Made by a program: the position numbers and the translations under genes. The notes under the pieces are model-generated. The model did not search any database. It was not told the origin of the DNA and saw only the letters and a list, made by a program, of their open reading frames with translations. From the NCBI RefSeq assembly GCF_004799405.1, contig NZ_SSMW01000083.1, positions 1-34,426 of the forward strand: 34,426 nt of DNA, read 5' to 3'. The DNA is from Bradyrhizobium sp. (lineage in GTDB: Bacteria; Pseudomonadota; Alphaproteobacteria; Rhizobiales; Xanthobacteraceae). Below are positions 1-7,542 of this stretch, in pieces (the first letter of the stretch is position 1; the number at the start of each line of letters is the position of its first letter).

Positions 1-64
1 GGAACTGTCTTATTCGACAGATAACCTGACACCGTCCGCATCACAGCCCTCAAACAGGAAGAAA

Positions 65-499
65 ATGACCATATCAGCTCGACCCATTAGCTTTTTTGCC
101 GATTTCAAGGGCCAGCGCGCCCTGCGATGGATTTTTGTCGCGACCGTTCTGGCCGCGACCGCCGTTCCCGGTACCGCCGACGCGAGAAGGGCCAGAATCG
201 GTGGCGGAGCGGGGGCCTATGACGGCACCTGGAACGTCATGTTCACCCCCCAGGCCGGCAATTGCCATGCCTCCAACACGGTGCCTTTCGCCGTGGCGGG
301 CACGCGCGTTTCATCGGCCGGCGGTGGCAAGGTCACCGGCGGCGTGAGGCGCAACGGCAGCGTTGCGGTCAAGATTACCGTGGGTGCCTCGTGGGCGAGT
401 GGCAGCGGCCGGCTCGCCGGCAATGCCGGGGCAGGCCAATGGAGCGGGGTGATTTCCGGCGATCGCTGCAGCGGGGTCTGGCAGGCCACGCGGACCTAG
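65..499 (+). CDS. Small secreted protein of unknown function
   Basis: I do not recognise a named family. The 144-residue product has a basic start and a hydrophobic stretch at about residues 20-40 ending in ADA, which looks like a cleavable Sec signal peptide. The mature part is Gly/Ser/Ala-rich with alternating polar and hydrophobic residues (YDGTWNV, GQWSGVISG, CSGVWQ), suggesting a small beta-strand domain. Two cysteines (about 67 and 135) could form a disulfide in the periplasm. An AGGAAG ribosome site at 56-61 supports the ATG start. The gene converges with infC, and a palindromic hairpin sits between them. Real by codon structure and ribosome site; function unknown. Confidence 0.75.
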   Translation: MTISARPISFFADFKGQRALRWIFVATVLAATAVPGTADARRARIGGGAGAYDGTWNVMFTPQAGNCHASNTVPFAVAGTRVSSAGGGKVTGGVRRNGSVAVKITVGASWASGSGRLAGNAGAGQWSGVISGDRCSGVWQATRT

Positions 500-527
500 T
501 TTTTCACGGAGTCGTCCCGGCATCAGT

Positions 528-553
528 GTCGTCCCCGCCTGCGCGGGGATGAC
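528..553. repeat. Palindromic hairpin between convergent genes
   Basis: An 11-bp stem with one G-T pair (528-538 with 543-553) closes a 4-base loop. It resembles the GTC-CCCGC palindromes found elsewhere in this window (for example 3077-3098). It lies between the stop of the small secreted protein and the stop of infC, so it could end transcripts on both strands, although no T-run follows it. Confidence 0.6.
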
Positions 554-577
554 TTAGCGGGGAATGACGCCGAAAGA

Positions 578-1117
578 TCAGCGCGGCGCCAGAACCATCA
601 CGACCTGGCGGCCTTCGAAACGCGCGTCCTGCTCGACCTTGGCGATCTCGGCGACGTCGCTCTTGACCTTGTCCAATAGCTTGGTGCCAATTTCCTGGTG
701 CGCCATTTCGCGGCCGCGATAGCGCAAGGTGACCTTGACCTTGTCGCCTTCCTCGAAAAACCGCTGCATCGCGCGCATCTTCACGTCGTAATCGTGATCG
801 TCGATCATCGGCCGGAGCTTGATCTCCTTGATCTCGACCACCTTCTGTTTCTTGCGGGCTTCTGCGGCTTTTTTCTGCGCCGAATATTTGAACTTCCCGT
901 AATCCATGATCTTGCAAACGGGAGGATTGGTATTGGGCGAAATCTCCACAAGGTCCATGCCGGCTTCCATCGCCATCTTGATGGCGGCGATCGTCTCGAC
1001 ATTGCCGTGGTTGAGGCCTGTCTGATCGATCAGCTGGATTTCGTGGTTGCGGATTTCATCGTTGGTGCGCGGCCCGTCTTTGGTGGCGGCGGGCGGGGCT
1101 CTGTTGGGACGGCGAAT
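578..1117 (-). CDS. infC: Translation initiation factor IF-3
   Basis: IF-3 binds the 30S subunit, keeps it free of 50S and proofreads start codon/initiator tRNA choice. The 179-residue product has the usual length. The N-domain runs from about GPRTNDEI through [19 protein letters not shown], followed by the lysine-rich linker ([18 protein letters not shown]) and the C-domain ([17 protein letters not shown], then [12 protein letters not shown]). No ATG lies near the family's usual N-terminus. The start chosen is ATT at 1117-1115, read on the minus strand, with GGAG 8 bases upstream. AUU starts are established for infC in enterobacteria, where IF-3 represses its own mRNA by rejecting the non-standard start. 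The open frame continues upstream to 1531, but that part has no IF-3 similarity. rpmI and rplT do not follow; the gene stands alone. Confidence 0.95.
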   Translation of the reverse strand: MRRPNRAPPAATKDGPRTNDEIRNHEIQLIDQTGLNHGNVETIAAIKMAMEAGMDLVEISPNTNPPVCKIMDYGKFKYSAQKKAAEARKKQKVVEIKEIKLRPMIDDHDYDVKMRAMQRFFEEGDKVKVTLRYRGREMAHQEIGTKLLDKVKSDVAEIAKVEQDARFEGRQVVMVLAPR

Positions 1118-1129
1118 GGGTAGTTCTCC
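1115..1129 (-). promoter_or_regulatory. infC ribosome site with AUU start codon
   Basis: Read on the minus strand, GGAG (1129-1126) is followed by 8 bases and then ATT (1117-1115). The next codons give RRPNRAPP and then the conserved IF-3 sequence. Use of AUU implies the known IF-3 autoregulation, inferred here by analogy with Escherichia coli infC. Confidence 0.8.
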
Positions 1130-1379
1130 AAGGTTGTGAACGAAGGCGATAGTTTGAAGGAATAAGGCGCTGCGGGCAAGCAAACTCGCGCGCCCGTCCG
1201 TGAAAACCCTCAAATGCGAGACATTTTGGTCACGCTGGCTAACGCCGGCGGGACGATATCGTTCAGACCAGCCCAGATAGATGGCGCGGCTACATTCCGC
1301 AATGCCCAATACCGGTATCGGCCCCGCGTTGACGGATCGAGCGTGCTCGCTCAAACAGCAGCGAACCAGAGTACCCGTG

Positions 1380-2168
1380 ATGACCAATTCCGCCCCGCCC
1401 GACCAGGAACCGGCCTTCATCGAGGTCGGCCAGCACGAAAGCCAGCGCCGGATCGCGGTGCGGGCCCGCGCCGGTGCATCGCCCGGGCTGCTGTGGCTCG
1501 GCGGCTTCAACTCGGACATGCGGGGCACCAAGGCCGTCGCGCTGGATTCGTGGGCGGCCGAGCATGGCCGCGCCTGCGTGCGGTTCGATTACTCCGGCCA
1601 TGGCGAATCCGGCGGCGCGTTCGTCGACGGCACCATCGGGCGCTGGCTGGAAGAGAGCGTCGCGGTGTTCGAGCGGTTCTGCGCCGGCCCGCAAGTTCTG
1701 GTCGGCTCGTCGATGGGCGGCTGGATGGCGCTGTTGCTGGCGCGAGAAATCGGCAAGCGCCCGGCGAGCCGCGGGTCGCTGGCCGGATTGGTGCTGATCG
1801 CGCCGGCGCCGGATTTCACCGAAGAATTGATGTGGAAGGGTTTTTCTCCCGAGGCGCGGCACGACATCGAAACCAAGGGGGTGTGGCTGCGGCCGTCCGA
1901 CTATGGCGAGCCCTATCCAATTACCCGGGCGCTGATCGAGGAGGGCCGCAACCATCTGTTGCTTGGCAGCACCATCGAGGTTGGCTGCCCCGTTCGCATC
2001 CTGCAGGGAGCGCAGGACCCCGACGTGCCGTGGCGGCATGCGTTCGCGCTGGCGCATCGGCTGCCGGTCGACGACGTGGTGCTGACCATGATCCAGGACG
2101 GCGACCACCGCCTGTCGCGCCCGCAGGACATCGCGCGCATCCTCGCGGCGGTGGTGGAGATCGGGTGA
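1380..2168 (+). CDS. Alpha/beta hydrolase (ABHD10-like esterase)
   Basis: This 262-residue protein has the alpha/beta hydrolase fold. The nucleophile elbow GSSMGG carries Ser111, the acid is probably Asp213 in [12 protein letters not shown], and the histidine is probably His243 in DGDHRLSRP. The oxyanion-side strand is [16 protein letters not shown], and a [11 protein letters not shown] loop follows. It looks most like the ABHD10 / serine-esterase-type hydrolases; the substrate cannot be told from sequence. It appears cytoplasmic, with no signal peptide. The frame extends upstream to an ATG at 1281, but homology-like sequence begins at the ATG at 1380, so that start is preferred; its ribosome site is weak. 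It is divergent from infC and converges with the thioesterase, leaving only 7 bases between their stops. Confidence 0.85.
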   Translation: MTNSAPPDQEPAFIEVGQHESQRRIAVRARAGASPGLLWLGGFNSDMRGTKAVALDSWAAEHGRACVRFDYSGHGESGGAFVDGTIGRWLEESVAVFERFCAGPQVLVGSSMGGWMALLLAREIGKRPASRGSLAGLVLIAPAPDFTEELMWKGFSPEARHDIETKGVWLRPSDYGEPYPITRALIEEGRNHLLLGSTIEVGCPVRILQGAQDPDVPWRHAFALAHRLPVDDVVLTMIQDGDHRLSRPQDIARILAAVVEIG

Positions 2169-2175
2169 CGGGCGG

Positions 2176-2970
2176 TTACGGCGGCGGCGTTTTTGCCATC
2201 GGCTTGCGCTGCGCCAGCGCTGCGACCGTGGATGTGCCGATCGGTCCGCGCTGGTCGTAGAGATAACATTCGCCGATCGCGATGCCGTCGGTGGCGTGAT
2301 GGTTCACCACGTCGAAGCCGATCCATTCCTGCTCCGGCAGGCGATGCAAATACAGCGTGACGTCGCTGTTGATATAGCCGAGGCCATGGTCGCCGGCATT
2401 GGCGAACGGGCTGGCGAAATCGGCCGCCACCGCGACCCGCACGAACGGCGTCAGGGCTGCACCCTCGACGAGGTCGCGCACCTCGCTCATCCACAGCCGC
2501 CGCGGGCCGACGGTGCCCATCGCGCCGACGATCGGGCGGGTGGTCCATTTGCCGTTCATGCCGAGCCGCGGATCGGTGGGCGCGGGAATCTCCGCGGGCG
2601 CGGGCACCTCCCAGTTCGGCGGCGACCACACCCGGCCTTCCGGATTTTCGGTCTTCCGCAGCAACTGGCAGGACGCGCGCGCCATGCTGACGCCGCCGCT
2701 GATGAATTCGGCTTCCACCACCTTGATCCGCAGGCCGTCGCGAATGACGCGCGATTTGACTTCGATCGGCGCAAAGCCGGGCAGGCGGAACATGTCGACG
2801 GTCAGGCGCGCCGGCACCAGGCCTTCGCCGCCGTGGCGCGCTTCGATGACGAAGGCGAGCAGCCCGATGATGACCCGGCCGTGCAGCGATTTCGGATCCC
2901 ACGGTCCGCTGGCGGCCTGGGTTGGAATGAAGGCGTCGCGGTCCCGGGTGAAGAAAGGCTGATTTGTCAT
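2176..2970 (-). CDS. Acyl-CoA thioesterase family protein
   Basis: The 264-residue protein looks like a double-hotdog thioesterase of the TesB-like (4HBT_3) group, which hydrolyse acyl-CoA to free acid and CoA. Supporting segments are an N-terminal hotdog around LHGRVIIGLLAFVIEA and LTVDMFRLPGFAPIEV, and a C-terminal hotdog with ADFASPFAN, GYINSDVTLYLHRLP and EWIGFDVVNHHATDGIAIGE. The last motif resembles the usual FD...H..DGI ending of actinobacterial and alphaproteobacterial members. No signal peptide or membrane segment is seen. The start at 2970 (MTNQPFFTRD) is preferred over 2997 (MQIPSW) because the extra nine residues are atypical; neither has a clear ribosome site. Substrate chain length is not predictable. 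Confidence 0.8.
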   Translation of the reverse strand: MTNQPFFTRDRDAFIPTQAASGPWDPKSLHGRVIIGLLAFVIEARHGGEGLVPARLTVDMFRLPGFAPIEVKSRVIRDGLRIKVVEAEFISGGVSMARASCQLLRKTENPEGRVWSPPNWEVPAPAEIPAPTDPRLGMNGKWTTRPIVGAMGTVGPRRLWMSEVRDLVEGAALTPFVRVAVAADFASPFANAGDHGLGYINSDVTLYLHRLPEQEWIGFDVVNHHATDGIAIGECYLYDQRGPIGTSTVAALAQRKPMAKTPPP

Positions 2971-3000
2971 GGCCGGGGACCATGACGGAATTTGCATGCA

Positions 3001-3102
3001 CTGTCATCGTCCGCGAAAGCGGACGATCCAGTACGCTGTGACATATCGATCTATTCGAGATGCCCTGGAATACTGGATGCCCCGCCTTCGCGGGGCATGA
3101 CG
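3001..3102. repeat. Double-hairpin palindromic repeat overlapping queG end
   Basis: Two hairpins, 3006-3014/3019-3027 (loop GAAA) and 3077-3085/3090-3098 (loop CTTC), are joined by inverted arms ATCCAGTA (3026-3033) and TACTGGAT (3071-3078). The element looks like the paired palindromic repeats scattered through Bradyrhizobium-type genomes. Its right half is translated as the last residues of QueG. Confidence 0.75.
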
Positions 3103-4217
3103 GCTGAGAGCCGCCACTCCGCACGCACCGTCTCGTCCGTTTCGGAATTCATCGCATCCGCGGCGCGCGCGACAAACGCCTCCTGCTCCGTCAGTTGCGA
3201 CAGCGCCCACACCGCAGCACCCCGAACCAGCGGACTTGCGTCATCCAGCAAGCGCTCGGCCGCGGCGGCAAGCGCGCGATCTAGAGAGTTGCCGATGGCG
3301 ATCAGCACATTGCGGATGAATCTGTCGCGGCCGATGCGCTTGACCGGCGATTTTGAAAACAGCGCACGAAACGCCGCATCGTCAAGCCGCGCAAGGTCGG
3401 CCAGATCTGGAGCGCGCAACGCATCGCGCGGGGCGAGCCTGGCTTCGCGCCCCGCCTGCGCGAACCTGTTCCAGGGGCAGACGGCAAGACAATCGTCGCA
3501 GCCATAGATGCGGTTGCCGATGGCCTTGCGAAATTCGTGCGGGATCGGACCCTTGCTCTCGATGGTGAGATAGGAAATGCAGCGCCGCGGATCGAGTTGG
3601 TAGGGTGCCGGAAACGCCGCGGTCGGGCAGATGTCGAGGCAGGCCCGGCAGGAACCGCAATGATCGGTGTCGGCGGCATCGCGCGGCAGATCCAGCGTGG
3701 TGAAGATCGCGCCGAGAAACAGCCATGAGCCGTAGTCGCGCGAGACGAGGTTGGTGTGCTTGCCTTGCCAGCCCAGTCCCGCCGCCTGCGCCAGCGGCTT
3801 CTCCATCACGGCTGCGGTATCGACGAACACCTTGACCTCGGCGCCCGAGGCCGCGACCAGCCATCGCGCCAGCGCCTTCAGCCGTTTCTTGATCAGGTCG
3901 TGATAATCGTCGCCCTGCGCATAGACCGAGATCGCGCCGCGGGTGCGCTGCTCCAGGATCGCCAGCGGGTTGTCGTCGGGCCCGTAATTGACGCCGAGCA
4001 TGATCACCGAACGCACGCCCGGCCACAGCACCCGCGGATCGGTGCGGCGTTCCGGGCTCGCGGCAAGCCAGTCCATGTCGCCGTGTCCGCCGGTGTCGAG
4101 AAAGGCGCGGAAATGCTTCGCTGCGTCCGTGATCGCGTCCGGATCGGTGATCCCGGCGCAATCGAAACCCAGCGAACGGGCCTCGCCGGCGAGCGCTTCT
4201 TTGAGAGTCGACGTCAT
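3051..4217 (-). CDS. queG: Epoxyqueuosine reductase
   Basis: QueG carries out the last step of queuosine synthesis in tRNA, reducing epoxyqueuosine to queuosine with cobalamin and two 4Fe-4S clusters. The cluster motifs are visible as [12 protein letters not shown] (Cys187, 190, 193, 197) and Cys213 with CDDCLAVCP (Cys240, 243, 247). The catalytic-type Asp133 lies in [10 protein letters not shown], and [11 protein letters not shown] is typical of the family. The C-terminal part (about 290-370) is HEAT-like, as usual for QueG. At 388 residues it is slightly long. The extra tail from Met374 ([15 protein letters not shown]) is encoded by a palindromic repeat that also provides the TAG stop. It is cytoplasmic and lies downstream of a glutathione S-transferase on the same strand, separated by another repeat. 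The start lacks a strong ribosome site but matches the family N-terminus. Confidence 0.95.
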   Translation of the reverse strand: MTSTLKEALAGEARSLGFDCAGITDPDAITDAAKHFRAFLDTGGHGDMDWLAASPERRTDPRVLWPGVRSVIMLGVNYGPDDNPLAILEQRTRGAISVYAQGDDYHDLIKKRLKALARWLVAASGAEVKVFVDTAAVMEKPLAQAAGLGWQGKHTNLVSRDYGSWLFLGAIFTTLDLPRDAADTDHCGSCRACLDICPTAAFPAPYQLDPRRCISYLTIESKGPIPHEFRKAIGNRIYGCDDCLAVCPWNRFAQAGREARLAPRDALRAPDLADLARLDDAAFRALFSKSPVKRIGRDRFIRNVLIAIGNSLDRALAAAAERLLDDASPLVRGAAVWALSQLTEQEAFVARAADAMNSETDETVRAEWRLSAVMPREGGASSIPGHLE

Positions 4218-4235
4218 GATGCCGAAGCGGCCTCA

Positions 4236-4341
4236 CCTCTCCCATAGGGAGAGGTCGGATCGCAAGGCGATCCGGGTGAGGGGTTACGCTCTATCGATAG
4301 ACCGTAACCCCTCACCCCAACCCTCTCCCTGAGGGAGAGGG
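4236..4341. repeat. Nested palindromic repeat with long hairpin
   Basis: Three inverted elements lie between the glutathione S-transferase stop and the queG start: CCTCTCCC-GGGAGAGG (4236-4254), a long hairpin (4274-4317) and CCCTCTCCC-GGGAGAGGG (4321-4341). The long hairpin has a perfect 15-bp outer stem (4274-4288 with 4303-4317) and an inner CTATCGATAG palindrome (4291-4300). The GGGTGAGGGG / CCCTCTCCC style is typical of rhizobial intergenic repeats. It fills most of the 170-base gap and could separate the two genes transcriptionally. Confidence 0.8.
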
Positions 4342-4389
4342 GGCTCACCGTCGTCGGTGCCGCAGCCGCGTTGAACCCGCAGAGATGAA

Positions 4390-5082
4390 TCAGAAGTCGA
4401 GGTCCACGTAGGTCCGCGACGCCGGCACGCCCGCCAGCCAATCGCTCAGCAGCGGACGGAACGACGGGCGGGATTTCACCCGCGCGTACCACGCCTTTGC
4501 CGCGTCGTCCTCGATCCATGGCACGTCGCCCAGGTAATCGATCGCCGAAAGGTGCGCCGCGGCGGCGAGGTCCGCGTAAGTGAGCTGCTCGCCGGCCAGG
4601 AAGTTCCGGGTCTGCGCCAGCCAGCCGATATAGGCCAGATGATAGCGCACATTTGCCTTGGCCGCGCGGATCACGTCCATCGCCGGCGCGCCGCCGCCGT
4701 CCTCTTCGTTCATGAAGCGCTTGTAGATGCGCTCGGTGACCAGCGGATGCGAGGCCTCCTCGAAAAACTTGTCGTTGAACCATGCCATCAGCCGGCGCAC
4801 TTCGATGCGCTCACCCATTGCCGTCGGCAACAGCCGGCGCTCTTCGAGCTCCGCGCCGTGGCTCTCATCGAGATATTCGGCGATGATTCCGGCGCCGGGA
4901 ATCGCGGGCCGGCCTTCGGCGATCAATACCGGCGTGGTGCCTGCCGGGTTGAGCGCCAGAAATGCCTCGCGCCGCTCCCAGACCCGCTCGTCCACCAGCC
5001 GCAGATCGAGGCCGTGTTCGCCGAGCGCCAGGCGGACGAAGCGCGAATGGGGACAAAACGGATGATGAAACAGCGTAAACAT
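4390..5082 (-). CDS. Glutathione S-transferase family protein
   Basis: The 230-residue product has the two-domain GST layout. The N-terminal thioredoxin-like domain starts MFTLFHHPFCPHSRFVRLAL, followed by the conserved cis-Pro region NPAGTTPVLI and a glutathione-binding-like PAIPGAGIIAEYLDE. The all-helical C-terminal domain contains LAGEQLTYADLAAAAHLSAIDYLGDV, the N-capping/hydrophobic-staple region of GSTs. The FCPHS segment places a Cys at the usual catalytic position, so it may act as a beta- or omega-like thiol transferase; the substrate is unknown. It is probably cytosolic. It lies upstream of queG on the same strand, with no obvious functional link. The start gives the canonical family N-terminus. 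Confidence 0.88.
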   Translation of the reverse strand: MFTLFHHPFCPHSRFVRLALGEHGLDLRLVDERVWERREAFLALNPAGTTPVLIAEGRPAIPGAGIIAEYLDESHGAELEERRLLPTAMGERIEVRRLMAWFNDKFFEEASHPLVTERIYKRFMNEEDGGGAPAMDVIRAAKANVRYHLAYIGWLAQTRNFLAGEQLTYADLAAAAHLSAIDYLGDVPWIEDDAAKAWYARVKSRPSFRPLLSDWLAGVPASRTYVDLDF

Positions 5083-5303
5083 GAAGCCCTTGATAGCTTT
5101 ACGACCTTAAGAAAACCTCTCACTCCATGGCGGCGACCGCCGCCGCAGCGGGCCAAACTACCGAAGCGCGCGAACGAGGCAACCTGTGTTTTGGCGTTTT
5201 TTGCGATTGCGGCAGGGATGCGAATAAGCGAGAAGAATCCGGCTTTTTCGGCTCGTTTCGGCCGCAACGGATCACGAACTTCAAAAAAACGGGGCACTCG
5301 ATC

Positions 5304-6110
5304 ATGATGTCTGATGCAGTGCGGGCGGTGATTCTCGGGATCATCGAGGGCGTCACGGAATTCCTGCCGGTGTCCTCGACCGGCCATCTGTTGCTGGCGG
5401 AACGGTTCTTCAATCTCGGCGAGGGCAGTTTCTGGAACAGTTTCACCGTGCTGATTCAGCTAGGTGCGATTCTCGCGATTGTCGTGATTTATTTCGCGAA
5501 ACTGTGGCGGATTGCGCTCGGCATGTTCTCCAATCCCGACGACCGGCGCTTCGTCATCGGCGTGCTGGTGGCGTTCCTGCCCGCGGTGGTGATCGGTCTG
5601 ATTGTTGGGAAATACATCAAGGAAGTCCTGTTCAATCCCTGGGTGGTGTGCTTTTCGCTGATCGTCGGCGGCGCCATCCTGCTGTGGGTCGACCAGCTCG
5701 ATCACAATCCGCACGAACATGACGCAACCCGGTTTCCGCTGCTGACCTATCTCTGGATCGGCGTCGCGCAGTGCCTCGCGATGATTCCCGGGGTGTCGCG
5801 TTCCGGCGCCAGCATTGTCGCGGCGATGCTGCTCGGCGCCGACAAGCGCGCGGCGGCGGAATTCTCGTTCTTCCTGGCGATCCCGACCATGATCGGCGCG
5901 TTCGCCTACGACTTTTACAAGAACCGTGCCGAGATGACGACGGATCATATGGGGATCGTCGCGATCGGATTCGTGGTGTCGTTCATCACCGCGATTGTCG
6001 TAGTGAAATCGTTCCTGAGTTACGTCACCCGCCACGGCTTCACGTTGTTTGCATGGTGGCGCGTCATCGTCGGCACGCTGGGGCTGATCGCGCTGGCGAT
6101 GGGGAAGTAG
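5304..6110 (+). CDS. uppP: Undecaprenyl-diphosphate phosphatase
   Basis: UppP (BacA) removes a phosphate from undecaprenyl-PP, recycling the lipid carrier for peptidoglycan and other envelope glycans, and its overproduction gives bacitracin resistance. The 268-residue inner-membrane protein has the family signatures EGVTEFLPVSSTGH (residues 15-28) and PGVSRSG (162-168) and about eight hydrophobic helices. The open frame extends upstream to 5127, but the family N-terminus is MMSDAVRAVILGIIEG, so the first of two adjacent ATGs (5304) is chosen; GGGG at 5291-5294 is a weak ribosome site. The gap 5083-5303 toward the divergent GST gene should hold both promoters, but I could not identify boxes with confidence. 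A palindromic repeat follows the stop. Confidence 0.95.
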   Translation: MMSDAVRAVILGIIEGVTEFLPVSSTGHLLLAERFFNLGEGSFWNSFTVLIQLGAILAIVVIYFAKLWRIALGMFSNPDDRRFVIGVLVAFLPAVVIGLIVGKYIKEVLFNPWVVCFSLIVGGAILLWVDQLDHNPHEHDATRFPLLTYLWIGVAQCLAMIPGVSRSGASIVAAMLLGADKRAAAEFSFFLAIPTMIGAFAYDFYKNRAEMTTDHMGIVAIGFVVSFITAIVVVKSFLSYVTRHGFTLFAWWRVIVGTLGLIALAMGK

Positions 6111-6119
6111 ATACCACCA

Positions 6120-6242
6120 CGTCGTCCCGGCCTCCGAGCCGGGACCCATAGCCACCGAATTCAGTTGTTACGGAAGGTCGCGGACATCGCTGCCAAAACG
6201 AGATGGCACGGCGTATGGGTCCCGGCGTTCACCGGGACGACG
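6120..6242. repeat. Inverted repeat pair between uppP and NDUFA9-like gene
   Basis: The left arm (6120-6150) and right arm (6214-6242) are inverted copies sharing CGTCGTCCCGG and GCCGGGACCCATA and differing only in a short loop. Each arm can also fold on itself through CCCGG/CCGGG. It sits between two convergent genes, so it may serve as a two-way terminator. It looks like a member of the repeat families dispersed in these genomes. Confidence 0.75.
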
Positions 6243-6246
6243 AGTC

Positions 6247-7215
6247 TCACGCGTTCTTTTTCTGAAACTGCCCGGCGGCGCGGAAGCGCCAGAGATATTG
6301 TGGCGCGATCCCTTCCAGCGAATCGGCGGCGATCCCCAGTCCTTCCAGCGTCAGGCCTGCGGCCTTCGCCGCGTCCGACACCACATTGTCGGAACGCAGC
6401 AGCGTCACCTGGTCCGGCGTCAGCTTCAGCGGTCCAGGCGCGAATTGCAGGAAGACCGATTGCAGCCGGGCGAGACCGAACGGCAGCGGGACCAACAGCC
6501 GTTGACGTTCGATGATCGCCAGAATGATCTCCATGATCTCGCGCATCGTCAGCACTTCCGGACCGCCAAGTTCGTAGGTCGCGCCGGCCCTGGTCTTGCC
6601 GTCAACGGCGTCGGCAACGGCGGTCGCGACATCGCCGACATAGATCGGCTGCAGTTTTGTCAGGCCGCCGCCGATCAGCGGCAGTATCGGCGATATCCGC
6701 GCCAGCGCGGCGAAGCGGTTGGTGAATTGGTCTTCAGGCCCGAACACCACCGAAGGCCGCAGGATCGTGGCCGTCGGCGCGGCGGCCAGCACGGCCTTTT
6801 CACCGGCGGCCTTGGCGCGAGCGTAGCGCGATGGCGCATTCGGGTCGGCGCCGATGGCGGAGACATGCACCATCCGCGCGCCGGCGGCGCTGGCGGCCTT
6901 TGCCACTGTGCCGGCGCCTGTGCCCTGCACCGCGTCGAAGGTCTGCGCGCCGCCCTCGGCCAGAATGCCGACCAGGTTGACGGCGACATGGGAGTCGCGC
7001 ATCGCCGATGCCACCGAGTCCGGATAGCGCAGATTGGCCTGTACGGCGTTGACTTGGCCGACCTTGCCGAGCGGCTGCAAGTGCCCCGCCAGTTCCGGCC
7101 GCCGCACCGCGACCCGGATACGGTAGTCGCGTTTGCAGAGCGCGCGGACCACGCTTCGTCCCAGGAAGCCCGATCCGCCGAAAACCGTGACCAGTGTGTC
7201 CAGATTCGATGCCAT
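6247..7215 (-). CDS. NDUFA9-like NAD(P)-binding epimerase/dehydrogenase family protein
   Basis: The 322-residue protein belongs to the atypical short-chain dehydrogenases related to the complex I accessory subunit NDUFA9. The Rossmann motif GGSGFLG sits at residues 13-19, followed by VRRPE as the typical basic stretch after beta-2. HVSAIGADPNAPSRYARAKAAGEKAV has the S...Y...K arrangement, and ILRPSVVFGPEDQF and LQPIYVGDVA are typical of the family. The exact role in alphaproteobacteria (complex I assembly or membrane lipid/quinone function) is not settled. The second ATG (7215) is preferred because AGGA lies 9 bases upstream, whereas for the ATG at 7224 it would abut the codon. It converges with uppP and is divergent from tRNA-Leu. 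Confidence 0.88.
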   Translation of the reverse strand: MASNLDTLVTVFGGSGFLGRSVVRALCKRDYRIRVAVRRPELAGHLQPLGKVGQVNAVQANLRYPDSVASAMRDSHVAVNLVGILAEGGAQTFDAVQGTGAGTVAKAASAAGARMVHVSAIGADPNAPSRYARAKAAGEKAVLAAAPTATILRPSVVFGPEDQFTNRFAALARISPILPLIGGGLTKLQPIYVGDVATAVADAVDGKTRAGATYELGGPEVLTMREIMEIILAIIERQRLLVPLPFGLARLQSVFLQFAPGPLKLTPDQVTLLRSDNVVSDAAKAAGLTLEGLGIAADSLEGIAPQYLWRFRAAGQFQKKNA

Positions 7216-7362
7216 GGGGTCCATTCCTGCCGGTCAAATGCGAGAGATCGTGGGGTATTTGGCGGTTTCGCGATACGCCAACACGTCAACTCTGTACAGC
7301 GTATTTGGGCGGCATTTCGTCAATTTGACAAGCGCGCGACCGATCCGTACTAACCGGCCCGG

Positions 7363-7449
<87 letters not shown>

Positions 7450-7542
7450 CTTACCCGTTCGCAGTGGTTCGCCATCATCGCGCGCCTGTTGCATGGGACT
7501 CCGGGATCGCAAGTTTTATCGCAGGCGGTTTACTCGCTGGTT

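Noticed and set aside
1118..1531. Upstream extension of the infC frame to an ATG at 1531
   Set aside because: It adds about 138 residues without IF-3 similarity and overlaps the start of the divergent hydrolase; the ATT start with GGAG explains the gene.
6181..6200. TGGCACGG near 6204 as a second sigma-54 promoter
   Set aside because: The spacing to the next bases gives no TTGC at the -12 position, and it lies inside a convergent repeat region.
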